Notes under the pieces: generated by a model
Database searches by the model: none
The model's input: only the letters and a program-made list of their open reading frames with translations
Told to the model about the DNA's origin: nothing
Translations under genes and position numbers: made by a program
Shown: positions 23,375 through 35,584 of the stretch, piece after piece
How positions within the stretch are numbered: position 1 is the first letter of the stretch
Layout of the letters: each line of letters starts with the position of its first letter
Assembly (NCBI GenBank): GCA_029255685.2
Contig: CM055315.2
Coordinates: 30,881,501-30,945,500, forward strand
DNA: 64,000 nucleotides
Direction of reading: 5' to 3'
Source of the DNA: Silene conica
Taxonomy: Eukaryota > Streptophyta > Magnoliopsida > Caryophyllales > Caryophyllaceae

Positions 23375-24628
23375 TGATACGTGCCTATACTATGCATTCT
23401 ATTTATACTTTCTGCACATATTTCTATGCTTTTTCGTAACTTTTAGTTACTATTGCTCCCGAAACGGTTTACTTTGGCATTTCTATGTTTTAAATGTAGG
23501 AATACGCGGAAGTGAGCAAAACCGAACTTTAACCGTCCCCCGGAAGCTATTTTGAGTGTTTACACGAAGCAAGAATCCGAACTCTTAAGCCAAATGGTGC
23601 GTACAAGCAAATTCAAGGCTGGGATACACAGGAATCGGTCGACCGACCTACCCAACAGGTCGACCGACCACAGCACAGTTTCAGAAACCCCTGATTACAG
23701 CACCCCAGGTCGACCGACCTACTTAAGAGGTCGACCGACCTGGTGACGGGTTTCGCGATTCTTATTTCGTTTTTTATTCTTTTAATCTTGTAATTAGAAC
23801 ACTATTTAAGAACGCCTAAGCTTAATAATTAGGTTAAGCAGTCCACATTAGCAGAAACTCCATAGTTTAGAGAGACAAATTTCCAAGTTCTTAACTTTGT
23901 TCTTAATTTCCAATTGATTTCGTAAGTTTTATGCAATTTAATATTTCCTTGTTATTCAATTCCATTGTTCATCTTATTATTGTTATTCAATCCATGTTTT
24001 CCCCCTCTGAATCTTCATCTTCAATTATGTTATCTTCCTTGTTGTTCTTCAATATTGTTAGTACTAGTTTTATGATTATGATTATGCATAGCTAATTGTT
24101 GTGATTAGGAATTAGGGGAACCATGGCCAAGATTAGATTTTAATGGTTTTATGATTAATCTACCAATCCCTATTGTTGTTGGTAAACTAATTCTTTAAGA
24201 TTGAAAGATTGTTAGGATTAGTTTAACAACAACTTTGGGATTGCCCTATGAACGAAAGTTTAGTGCTTTTCTAGGAACCCTAAGACCGTAAGAATTGGGT
24301 AGAATATTGACCTAAAGGTTTATTCTTTGTTCCTTGGAATTGTGTTATTTGGTTATTTTACCCTTTATTGACTTGTCCTAGCCATGGGGAACCGAAGTTC
24401 CTAATCTCCTTTTTACCTTGTTTTAGTATTCTTGTTTATTTTGCTATCTTAGTTGCTAGTCCCAATCATCAATCAAAATCCCCCCCTTTTGGTTACTTTC
24501 AATAGACTTTAAGTTCACAAACATTATTAACCTTGTCTCTCTTTGGTTCGACCCTTGACTTATCCTATCTAGTTTAAGCTGAGGTTTTTATAAATCTTAT
24601 CTTTGGCACCCCTCAACGACGGGTGTCA
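23375..24628 (+). repeat. 3' LTR of the Athila-like element
   Basis: 1,254 bp from TGATACGTGCC to ...GGGTGTCA. Its start and end resemble the reversed LTR at 48641-50183 (TGATGCATGC ... CCGTGTCA on the minus strand), supporting the boundaries. It contains two 21-bp-spaced motif pairs (23637/23658 and 23708/23729). The other LTR is outside the window, so age cannot be read. Confidence 0.8.
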
Positions 24629-25013
24629 ACGGAGTCAACTCCCACATCATAATCCAGACACGATCCATAACCGCCTCCTCTGTCGGTTGATGGAAAAGAG
24701 TCTTCACGTGCTGACTAACGGTTAGGGCGACTTTCGGCTCCTCGTGCATGGGAATCTCCAGCGCCTGAAATCTCCGGTGGTGGACGGTTCGGAGCAACAT
24801 GCGCCTCCTCCTCCGACAACTCCTCGGCTACACGTCGGAAACAATTGGCTAGTTCCCGTCCCATCTCCCTCTCCCTCTCTGAATCACCACTACTACCGCG
24901 TCGGCTGCTACCGTGAACAGGTGTAGGAACCATTACTATACGAGGACGTGGTGGTGGTACATGTCTCGAAGTTTGAACCACCAAACGACGCTTCGATGAT
25001 GTCACATTCCTAC
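24629..25013 (-). pseudogene. coding-like fragment of a disrupted locus
   Basis: Between the Athila 3' LTR and the next LTR lies a GC-richer piece with an open minus-strand frame (about 25005 down to 24715) encoding a basic, Pro/Arg-rich then Glu-rich peptide (HVPPPRPRIVMVPTP, SGDSEREREMGRELA, RRVAEELSEEEAH). Base composition differs sharply from its AT-rich neighbours. It is the left half of the site into which the 25014-51252 element inserted; the right half resumes at 51253. No family recognised. It could belong to a host gene or to an older, unidentified transposon gene. Confidence 0.45.
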
Positions 25014-27890
25014 TGTAATACCCCGTATTTTAGCCTCGGTCAACGGCAGTCAAAACATGTTTTATACAAGTTTTTCAAATGAAATGTTTATGAAGTATTT
25101 TATGTAAACTATTATTATTTTATAAATCGTATTTCTACGATTATTTCGTATTTCATAATCATTTCATATTTAATGATTATTTCATAAAAATGTCATTTCA
25201 TTCGTATTTCTTTATTTTGATAATATATTTATAATTAAATATATTTCTTATTTTATAATTATTTCTCATGTCTACTTGTTTTATTATTTAAATCGTAATT
25301 ATATTTATATTTTAATTTATGTATATATATTCTTTTGTAAGTACTATTAATTTATATTCTTATAATTAATTTAATCAATATTTACTACTACTAAATTACA
25401 TAATTTAATTAGTATAATTATGTATATGTCGCGTTTATTTTAAGTTACGAACTAAAAACGGGTATAGTCATATAGGTTCGCGGGATGTGTGATGGGCTTG
25501 GGCTTGGTATGAGGACCGTGTATGGGAACAAAATAATAAACAAACCCTAGCCTACTTCATCGACATACTACACATGTAACAAACCCTAACACCCTATTCT
25601 ACCATATGCCTCCATCGACACCATAACCTGCCTCCATTAACACTCACCAAAACCCTACTGCTACTTACACCTCGTCTGCCTCCAACCTTACCCTAAACAG
25701 CACCTTGACAACCGTGTGATTGAAGGAGGACAAAGAGAAAGAAAACGCAGCAAGAACAGTCCCTCACCATCATCGTTCTTACCATTGCACTGCAGCAAGT
25801 TTGTAAGCAATTTATGATACCCTTTCTTATCGTTACATCTGAGTACTTAGATCTTATATAGTGTTGGTAGTATAAATTAAATGTTTATAGTCTTTGAACC
25901 ACCATAGGACCACCGTGGGTGCCCCTAAACCAGCCGTGAGGTCAATAGTAAAAAAAAAACGTGTTTATAATTTGTTTTGTTTATGCGTGTGATTCAGTTC
26001 GTTCCTACTACTTATTCGTTCATATTTTGGTTTAATTCTCGTCGTGGGTCATGGGTACTGGTGAGGGTGTATTATTAGGTTGTTTTGGTGGTGGTTATAG
26101 GGTGTTTTGTGGCCGGAGTACCACCGGAAAGTGGTGGTTTTGATGTGTGAAAATAGGGCAGAAACAGGGGTATGGGGCGTGTTCAGCAGGTTGTTCAAGA
26201 CGCGTTTTTGTTGTTTCATGGGAGAACGATGACTCATGTTTACCACCACTGGAACCAACGTGGGTCAGTGGTGACGATGGTGGTGGCCAGAGGCGGTGTG
26301 GAGCTTGGTGGTGAGAGAAATAAATGGGAGAAGGAGGGGGTGTACACGGGAATGGCTGGAAAGCAGGGGTGTCGGGTTGTGTGCAGGCTGTTTGAGAGGG
26401 TTGTGCTGGCGACAGTGGTGGTCTTAGGGGGTAGCCTAGGGGTGTAATTGGTGGTATGTAGTAAAGGTAAGAGGTTAGAACGGCTGGTGGTGGATGTAGG
26501 TGGCTATAAACGTGGTGGTGGTGTCGTGAAGTAGGGTGAGCGAGTAGTGTATACGGAGTTGCTGCTGCTGTCGAAGTTCCCTTTTGCGTTTTGTTTGCTG
26601 CGTTGTATAGTAATACTACTTATACTATTATTATTATTATTATTATTATATTATTATTATTATTATTAGTATGGTGAATGTAGTTGTAGCCTGTAGGCCG
26701 TACTACATTATTACTATTACTATTATATTACTCTTGTATTTATTAGTAATATTATTATTATTGCATAATATAATTAGTTAATTGTTATTAAAGGTTATTT
26801 ATGATACGTGATTATATAAGTGTTAAGTAATTTTATACAAGAATGTGACGGTTATCAATAGTTCGTTTTCTATATTCGGTTATTTAATTGAAGTTAGTTA
26901 TAAAAGTAATAAAGACGAGTTAGTCAAGTTAATTGCAGTAGTCGTGTTTAATACGGTCTCGTTATGCGTAATATATTATTTAAATTGTTAATTTAAATAA
27001 TTGATATATTATATTAATTTGCGTAATTGTATTAGTTAGTGATTACGTATATTATATTTGTTAGGTGACGATTGTGAGGTGGCATAATTCTGTTTACCTG
27101 CTGGCTTGCTATTGGATTTTATTGCTATCCAGGTAAGATACACTGCCACTATACTATTGTTATATGATGTGAATGGATGATGAGTGTATGATGTGGATGA
27201 TGAGCATGAATGATATGAGTATGATATATGGTTATGATGGATTATTATTACCGTTGCATTCATAAGTATGATTCCTATTGTAGTTGTATTCATGAGCATG
27301 ACATATGCATTGGTTACTGAGAAAGATATGGATTAGATATCGTTATGATATAAAGCCAAGGGTGGTCTGCAGGCCAAGCCTGGTGTCTTCAGCTTTATGC
27401 TGGAAATCGACGACGGTCGATGATACTCTGCCGGGAGGTTCGGTATGGGTTGGTGCAAGGGTTTGAGATCGAGATTGACATTGAGCTCGAGCATATCATG
27501 ACATTTGCATATCATTATTAGTTGCATTATGATTTTGTGATATCCTACTCAACTGCGAGATTGACAGTGTATTCGTGTGACACCTACGATGATCCGGAAT
27601 GGGGAGTAGATTCTACAGGTCAGAGACAGATGGATTAGGACCTTGGGCATGGAGAGAGGCATGGCTTGGACTTACTTAGAATTAGATCACATACTTAGAT
27701 GTTATCAGTAGTACTTTTATTCTATGCGTAGTAATTGTAATTTCAAAAGTTTAAATTTAATCAGTTTTATATAAAGTACTTTGGTTTGTTTTACTTTGTT
27801 ATTCACTACCTCGGACATTCCGAGATGGTAACAGCTCTATTTATTTGAGAATGTCTTGCTAAAGGCTCTTAAATAAATGGGGGTGTTACA
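25014..27890 (+). repeat. 5' LTR of the LARD-like element
   Basis: 2,877 bp. The first about 640 bp match 39878-40568 and the last about 1.05 kb match 50184-51252. It contains an ATT trinucleotide run (26625-26668) and a TG-rich, GGTGGT-rich middle (26040-26580). No gene is supported within it; small frames there are chance. Confidence 0.9.
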
Positions 27891-30049
27891 AAGTGGTATC
27901 AGAGCGAACGATCCTCGGGCCTAAACCAAATGAATAATAATGAACGTAGGAAGAGTCTAATAAAATGAACCCTAGGTTAGTAACTGTTAGGAGCCCCCAG
28001 GATTGGGATGAGTTAGGACCCCCTCAAACCAAGCCACTGGCCCTTTCAGTCTAACCTGGTAACCCTTGAGTGATGCAGAGAGTGAGTAGTAACAAAATAA
28101 AAGATCAGACCTTGCGTATAATGTACTAACAGTTTTGCAGGAGCGGAATGAGGTAAGTAATGGTGTGATACATGGTTAATGATGTGCAATAAGAATATGG
28201 TTGACATTGGCATGCTATATTATTTGAATAGTTGAGTGACATTTTAGTGTATGGACGGCATGAGTAGTGAATTATGGACTATATGATGATAAACATGCGA
28301 CTTTATAATCCCTGGACCCTTAGGTAGAGATATAGTATAATGATATGTGTAATGAGTTGATGATAGAAGCACCATAAGCTATAGCTACCTAGGAGGTTAG
28401 ATGTAGGAGAGATATGACCATGATTGACTGAAATGGTTAGTAGAGCCAGCCAGGCACTAGTGTTACAGGGTGCGGAATCAAGTTAAGTCCTATGTGTAAA
28501 GCTAGTAGACCGAAACGGGTGTCGTGTGCATTGATAATTGTTTTGTTGCTATTCCAAGTGTGTATATACTTCTTGTTTGAATGCCTTATTCTTTGCAAGA
28601 GTTTACTATTTGGCTTACTAAGCAAATGTGATCGGATTTTGAAATTTATGATTGTTATTATTTTACTAATTGCCTTAGCAATCCTTGTCTAGTTATATGC
28701 GGAATGTGTTGCCCTAGGCCATGAATTTATATAGTATGTGTTGAAAATTACATGCCAATTTTTATGACTAATTATATACATTTAATTTATTTATAAGGTT
28801 AATAATCAATAAGAGACACCTTAGTGATTTTTAGTTATACTTACGTACCTTAATAAGTTGTGATTGTTTCGATGGTAAAAACTAATTCATTGATGCATAC
28901 ATATATAGCTATTGAATTATTTGGTTGATTCTACCTTCATGTTTCGCAATCTTTACTGTATTCTAGATGACACTTACAGTTTGAAGTGATGAGTAAATGT
29001 TAATATGGTACAATATGATTTCGATGCTTTAAATGATATGTCAACATGTTTGGAGAAAAATTGGTTGTGTTTAAATGTGATAATGTGAAGTAATTTTTTT
29101 TGGAACCAAAATAGTAATAAATTTCCAGAATATTACCTTATTTGTACGAGCTGCCATTTAAAATGTGTTTTCTATATGAATATTAAAATTTTATGTGTGA
29201 TAATATTCTGAATTAGCTTTCTACTGCCGTTGGTTTCATGTTAATACGAGTTATATTTTGCGAGAAATAAATATTTTAGTCGACAGTGGTCAGGTTGTCA
29301 CTGTACAATTCTGTTTTGACCCATGCTTTTGCAAAGGAAATCATTTAAAACGTGTTCATTGTCTATGCATAATTCCAACTTCACTGTTTAGAATATTCAT
29401 TCACGTTTTCAAAATGATAAGCCACGTAAAATATTAACGAGTCGTTATTTAATAGTGATTTTTGCAAGTTAGCCAATTTTCTGTTTAATTGCTGTCAAGT
29501 GTCTGTTCAGGCCAACTGAGCTGTAAAATTTGTTATAAATAATTCCCTTAAGTTTTGCATTTGATTCCTTTTCTTATGATTAGTCAATTCTTTATATTTT
29601 CTAAAACCTTTAATAACTCACAAAATAGCTAAGCGGTTATTTAATTATAATTTTTGGAAGTTGCCGCGTGATGTATGAATGTTGAAATGGTAAAGTTTTA
29701 AATATAAAAGTTTAAGTCAAATATGCATTATGTGATGTAACCATGTAATACTCTGATATGACATTAGTAACATGAACAGTAGGCATATGATATGAATACG
29801 AACTTTATTGTATGATAATATGATCTTATTTATTTTGTGAGTTATCTACAAAGTAATTTCATTTATACAGATGCAATTACATTAATTAAAATTTTGCCTA
29901 ATGTCTTTTCTAAAACATGTGTGCATATGATTACGTATATAATATGATTACTAATAGGAAATGTTTCAATTTGTTGAGTATGAACTATGAGTTGGCTTAT
30001 TGTTTACATTGATGTAAATGTGTTACTTTTGTGTCAAAATTTCCAAGGG
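27891..30049 (+). other. interior of the LARD-like element, 5' part
   Basis: PBS TGGTATCAGAGC at 27894-27905, then about 2.1 kb of AT-rich DNA without any gag or pol signature in six frames. It continues at 39367 after the nested element. Confidence 0.6.
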
Positions 30050-30054
30050 TATAT

Positions 30055-31348
30055 TGTTGGAAACTAGGTTCCTTATTTTATACTCAAATCTAATATGAGT
30101 TTTGTTTCTTTAAGTTTAGTCATAAAAACTTAAATAGATCTTATGTATGCAAGATGATATCATAAGATGAGATTGTCCTTACATTGGTTTTAGAAGGTTT
30201 ATACTCAATAATCACCTATTACTTGAGTCTTCAATACCGAAATCCTCTTGTAACGATCTAACAAAAATCGTCTCCTAAAGGTGCGTATCAAGGAACCGAT
30301 CTCAAACTATTACTAATTTTGTTACTAGAAAATTAGTATTAGTATACTAGAAATATTAATAATATTACCCTTAATATTATTAATATGGAAATAATAACTT
30401 ACTTAGTAAAACTATTTTACTAAAATTTGGAGAATGGAGTTGTAGTGTTTATGGGAGATGTGTGTTGATTGAACAATGAAACATGCACTAGCAACTTCTA
30501 CAAGTTTTTGAGTGAATGAAGTATTGCATATATAGAGCAAAATTGGGTTGCTTGCTCTATCACATGGCCGGCCAACATGAGCCACCTTAGGCCAATGCAT
30601 GCCTCATTATCTCTTACACAAAGCATGTAAGATTCCTTACATCCCTTTTGTGTAAGATGCACACAATCAACTTAATCACTCAAACACACAACCTACACAC
30701 ATACATGTATTACACGGCTGAAATGGGTCTTATAATGGACCCATTTTATCTTTGTCAATTGTGTTAATTTGTAACATGTCACATATGTTCCATAACACAT
30801 GACTCAATTTGTTAATTGTGCAATTTTAACTATTAAAATTCACAATTTACAAATTTATTACATTTAAATAATTATACTAATAATTCGGAATTATTATTGT
30901 ATAAAATGTAATATCATAATTTTAATTACAACTCTTTGTCATTTTATGATCAACCGTGTTCATTCTCAATTTAATCGTTTCCTAAACGAATAAATAAAAC
31001 CGAGTAATAAAAACAATTTTATTACTTTGACTTTAATTATTATTATAATCCCATTATAAAAATATTCGTCATTTAAAATTATTTCCAAAATTTCCAGTTA
31101 TTAATTAATTTGTATCCAATACAATATTAATTAATTATTCCATTGAGACGGAATTCCCTAAAGATATGACCTTAAGGGATCAACTGATCACCACCATCAT
31201 ATGACGATAATGTCAAACTCTAGACAGCCAATCATTATCGATAAATGTTGATCAGTTGACTTTAAAAGAGTAACACTCCCAGTTGTGTTTCATTTAAATG
31301 AGTTTTAATTACGTCAACACACTATTGTCGAGGACACTTCCTCCAACA
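30055..31348 (-). repeat. 3' LTR of gag-only element 2
   Basis: 1,294 bp; minus-strand start TGTTGGAGGAAGTGTCCTCG resembles element 1 (TGTTGGGAAATGTGTCCTCA), so the two families share LTR ends. Followed on the + side by atctcccacttg, the reversed polypurine tract. Confidence 0.92.
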
Positions 31349-34300
31349 ATCTCCCACTTGTCCGAGACAAGTGTGTGTTACCAATTCTCTTGCCCTATTA
31401 CTATCTCCCACTCAATGCATGGCGTCCTCTCAGGTCGTGCCGGCAATTGATTAAAATCTAGAGTGGTTTATCTCGATCTGGAGTTTATAACTACTGACCG
31501 GAATTATCTACCATAGATACCTTCCGAGCGTGGCCACGCATTTCTAGTTATTATTCTCCTCGAGTGGCCTAGAGATATTTCTCAACCCTGACAAGGGATG
31601 GACAATTCCTAATCGACTTATTCCTTCCGGCTGGCCATAGTCCATCATAACCCAAAATATGTCCTTATAAACCCCAGTTACGAAGGTGTTAGGACATAAA
31701 TCAAAGTTATTCTGAAAACTATGCCACCTCAGAGAACAGTCATTAGTCCAAGAACTGACTCATGTGAAACACGATAGATGCTCCCGCCACGACCAGGCAG
31801 TCTTTTAATAAGAGTACGCCAGAGCTCTATCAGCGGTCATTAGCCCGGCAAATGTATCTTAACATGTCTATGCCTAGGTGATCGATTAGTCATCCCGTAT
31901 GACTCTATGGCAATTGAACTCGCTATCAATCGCATCACACATCCGGTTGCATTGAGATGTCACCTCACTTAAGCAACTGGGGGCGAGGTCATGATAATTC
32001 AATTCACTTTAATGGGGTTCAATATGGTCTTACCATCCCATTTGAATTTTACTTGACCTTTCGTGAGTTATAAATAACTCAAACAATTAGTGGATTACAC
32101 CATCCAAGTGGTCAACCTTTGAACACCATTTAATTTACAATCAGCTTTAGGGTCTCTCGTTTACATCCCTTAAAATTGTAATTATCTTCATTTTGAGTAA
32201 ACCAGGTTTACCACGGTTCGTGCGATCGTTCACTTTGCGGATCATATCCATACATTGATCTTTCCTCTGAAAGAGACAAGTCATTCTTATGACTAGCGAA
32301 TAAGATTATGTGCATTGTGTAACTCCCAGCCACAGTAATGCCTTTACATAATTTGTGAACGTACACATTTTGTAGAATCTTGTGATGACCATGTAGTTAA
32401 AATACAAGTCATTGAGATGCATAGTCAATGAATGTAAGCCAAAGATTATCACAAATCTTTGCTTGGTTTCTTGGAACTTGAGTCGTTGCAAACCTTTTAC
32501 CATACGACTAAGTTATCTTCCAAGATCTTGAATTTGTCTTTCATCTTCATTGGAGAATACTTTGACAATTTACCAAGGTTTAATCATTGGTTTAACACCT
32601 GCTCCAAGGGGTTGTCCTGTAAGCGGTGCGCATCCACTTTACACGATTATACTAATGGCGGAAACATTAGTGATTTAAACGTGCAAACAATAGTACTTAA
32701 GGTTCGATAAATTTCCATGATCCCATCATGGTTATACTATCTTCATCTCCATGAACAACCTTAATACTAACAACAAGATGTCTCTTATAATCTCAACTAA
32801 ACATCTCATGTTTAATTATATTTAATTCATATCAATATGTCATCTAGAACCAAAAACTCGTGTACCTTTCATGAGTATCAATGCTTCATTCCAAACGAGC
32901 AATGAGTTGTTTTAGATAACTTTTACTCCCACTAAACTCTTGTTCTTGCCTGATTTTGAAGATCCCGAAGTCATTCCCATGACTCAATAGCTTCAAATCC
33001 TGGAGCGAGAACTCCCACTGAACTTTACATTTAGCCGTAAATCATAAAGCTCCCACTCAATTCAATGTTCCTTAACATTTAATGAATTGAAATGGTTGGG
33101 ACTTCAACCATATGTGCTAATAGTCACATCCTTTTCAAATACCCTTTTGAAAAATGGTTATTGAGTTTACTGAATTCATTCTCAATGAATTGCCTTACTA
33201 CTTTCAACAAAGTTACCCTTAACTTTGTAGACTGCAGACATCCACATGTCTGTTTATGCTTCTCTTAACAAATCTCATTTATCAGCACGTAAATCTTATA
33301 AATTTCATGGTTCTTTGCATTGGCATATTTAGATCACCATCTAAATCCAAGAACCCTTTCTTGAGCCTTTGCAAAATCTTTTGAATAATTTTCTTCGAGT
33401 GTCCTCCCGTAGTTTCTATAAGAGTCTTTTCTTATGGTATACAATTTCTGTGTGTAGGAACTTTCAGTTCCCCACATTTATCTTATCTTGTACTGTACGA
33501 GGACTATATCATGGATCTTATCCATGTATAGAAATTTTCCTTACAAACTTCAAGAATTTATCTTTGAAGTATCCTCCAGGGCCGGGGCCGTTGGTATATA
33601 AGGCGTAGATTTTTACCAAACCGTAGATCTTATCCACAACTTTTGGGCTTATCCACAACTTTTGGGATGATAAGGCGTAGAATCTTATCCACAGCCTAGT
33701 CTACCTTTTACAACCATAAGGTGTAGATTGCTCTTGGGATATAAGGCGTAGATTTTTACCAAACCGTAGATCTTATCTACAACCTTTGGGCTTATCCACA
33801 ACTTTTGGGATGATAAGCCGTAGAATCTAATCTACAGCCTAATCTACCTTTTATAACCATAAGGTGTAGATTTTCTTAAATCGTAGATCCCATTCACAAC
33901 TTAATCTTCCTTCTTATCTTTCACATAACCAAAACACAATAAATCCTACTATTCACTAATAGATCACATCCATTGTGCTTGTCAAAATCATATGCTATTT
34001 GTGGCTTTTCAAATTTCTCCCACTCTATCTTTGTAATAATAATCCCATTTTATCACCAAAGATAGCTACTAAGGCCACAAGCAATGACTTTGATGTTGGT
34101 TTGTGTATCCTTATGGTTTATTACAGAAAATATTCAATTTAAAGCTTTAGATATTTTGGAATGGTTGATAACTTTGAAGTTGGTTTGAGTACCCTTATGA
34201 TAACTTTTCCTCTTTAATTAAGTTCTTAACTTAATTTGATTTTGATTTGATTTGAATTGGGTATCCTATACCTATTTGGTTTCAATGGTCATACATTGAA

Positions 34301-34654
34301 ATGTGACAATCAATTCTATTCTATGTTTAAGATTTGCAAGTGTTAAAACTAATTAAGAACATAAATATAAAACCAATAGTGACTTGGGTTGAAAACCAAG
34401 TCACCTCATTATCCAAAATACAACCAATTGTTTAAAGGATTAACATTTCCTCGTCCAACAAGGAAATAAAATACGGATTTTAAATTGTTCTTTCAACACT
34501 TGAAATAAAATAAGCAGGAAAAACAAAGCTCTTTGATCATTCTGAGTGGAGCTACTCTTAGTTCCATTGATCCATTATGCTTGATTTTTCTTTCCCTTAT
34601 TTTTGTTTCCATGCCCTAATTCAAGTAAGAAGAGCATTCACATCACAACTTGTA
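31349..34654 (-). other. post-gag non-coding region of gag-only element 2
   Basis: About 3.3 kb where pol is expected; none is found. A 142-bp tandem duplication lies at 33597-33880 and contains short repeats of a cgtagatcttatccacaac type. The part next to the LTR (31360-32000) is similar to element 1 before its 3' LTR. Confidence 0.6.
33597..33880. repeat. 142-bp tandem duplication
   Basis: Two copies starting at 33597 and 33739 (both atataaggcgtagatttt), period 142 bp, a few mismatches. Each copy contains internal near-repeats of a cttatccacaacttttggg unit. Confidence 0.85.
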
Positions 34655-35584
34655 TCATAATACGTTAGTTGAGATCAACACAAAATAGAGATAGTTATCA
34701 TACCAACTTGGAAGAATCTTCCCAGCTTTGAGATCGCTGAGATATCTGGAACAATTCCTCTTCTTATGTCCTTTATTATTACAATAAAAGCACCTTGCTC
34801 CTTGAGGAGCGCTCATGTTGGGATCTGATGTACTTGCCTCCGAAGACACATTCTTTAAACCTTTGGAAGGTTGCCTCCCCTTAGCCCTACCCTTCCTATC
34901 GAACTTTCCTTTGCCCTTAACATTTATATAGAGCTCATCCTTAGGGGAACTAACATTTAGGTCCATATCCCTTTCTACTTGCACGATCATATTGTGCAGT
35001 TCATCGAGAGAGATGTCTTGGTTCCTTATGTTGAAATTCACCCGGAATTGTACATAAGTTTTCACCTTAGACAAGGAGTGGAGGATTCTATCAATCACAA
35101 GTTCCTTTGGAATGTCCACTTGATTCATCCTTAGGGTTTCTACATGCTCAATTAACTTGAGCACATGTGGGCTAGCCTTTTGCCCCTCCTTAAGGTTGAG
35201 ATCAAAGAAGGCCGATGCCGCCTCGTATTGGACAATTCTCGAAGCCTTTGAGAACATTGTCACAAGCCTGGAGTAGATCTCATAGGCCGTGCCAATCTTT
35301 ATGGCACTCCTTTGGAGTTCTGGCTCCATCGAGAAGATCAAAACATTTTTGATTGCCGCAGACTCCTTCTGATAAGTATCATAGGGTCGTCTTGCTGCGG
35401 CGGTGGCATTTTCTGCAGGTTCAGGAGGTGATTCTTCAATGAGGAATTCGGTCTTACCGTCTCCCTCTGCCGCTAACAACAGTTGGGCATCCCAATCGGC
35501 AAAGTTCGCCCCATTCTTTTCTAGCTTACAACGATCCATGAAGGAACGTAACCATGAATTGTTCGTAGCAGTGGAAGTAGCCAT
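34655..35584 (-). CDS. gag: Ty1/copia-type Gag, only protein of gag-only element 2
   Basis: Minus-strand frame from ATG at 35584 (MATSTATNNSWLRSFMDRCK). It is clearly related along its length to the Gag at 11099 (shared SWLRSFMDRCKLEK, LIFSMEPELQR, YEAASAFFDLNLKEGQ) but diverged, so the two are different subfamilies rather than copies. A basic linker (GKGKFDRKGRAKGRQ) precedes a CCHC knuckle CFYCNNKGHKKRNC. It would assemble the particle; reverse transcription and integration must come from other copia elements. Conservation of the frame in two diverged subfamilies implies selection for Gag. Confidence 0.87.
   Translation of the reverse strand: MATSTATNNSWLRSFMDRCKLEKNGANFADWDAQLLLAAEGDGKTEFLIEESPPEPAENATAAARRPYDTYQKESAAIKNVLIFSMEPELQRSAIKIGTAYEIYSRLVTMFSKASRIVQYEAASAFFDLNLKEGQKASPHVLKLIEHVETLRMNQVDIPKELVIDRILHSLSKVKTYVQFRVNFNIRNQDISLDELHNMIVQVERDMDLNVSSPKDELYINVKGKGKFDRKGRAKGRQPSKGLKNVSSEASTSDPNMSAPQGARCFYCNNKGHKKRNCSRYLSDLKAGKILPSWYDNYLYFVLISTNVL

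Larger units (their letters stand above)
19291..23740. repeat. eight paired GGTCGACCGACC sites with constant 21-bp spacing
   Basis: Start positions of the two 12-mers in each pair: 19291/19312, 19371/19392, 19864/19885, 19935/19956, 20006/20027, 22708/22729, 23637/23658, 23708/23729. Every pair is exactly 21 bp start to start, leaving a 9-bp spacer. The spacers differ in sequence (such as tactagtga, aaaccctga, gccatacaa) though each ends in a. Motifs are GGTCGACCGACC or its reverse complement GGTCGGTCGACC, with three variants (an initial A, and GGTCGGCCGAC forms). Positions are the integrase-env spacer, the 3' UTR and the LTR. I infer a paired protein-binding site; nothing in the sequence names the protein. 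Confidence 0.9.
16163..24628 (+). mobile_element. Athila-like Ty3/gypsy retrotransposon, 3' part, broken
   Basis: This Ty3/gypsy element enters in pol after the Sirevirus insertion and continues through RT, RNase H, integrase, an env-like region (20160-21578), a long 3' untranslated region and a 3' LTR (23375-24628). Order RT-RNase H-integrase is gypsy. The RT signature (FFQIPIHPDDQ, FAYRRMPFGLCNAPATFQRC, EVFMDDFSVYG) and an ORF after integrase point to the Athila lineage. The element is broken in several places. The 5' half lies upstream of the window, beyond the Sirevirus. It abuts the disrupted minus-strand locus at 24629. Confidence 0.85.

Noticed and set aside
26172-26447. 91-residue frame on the + strand in the LARD-like 5' LTR
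   Set aside because: Lies inside an LTR, low-complexity GGTGGT composition, no conserved counterpart; a chance frame.
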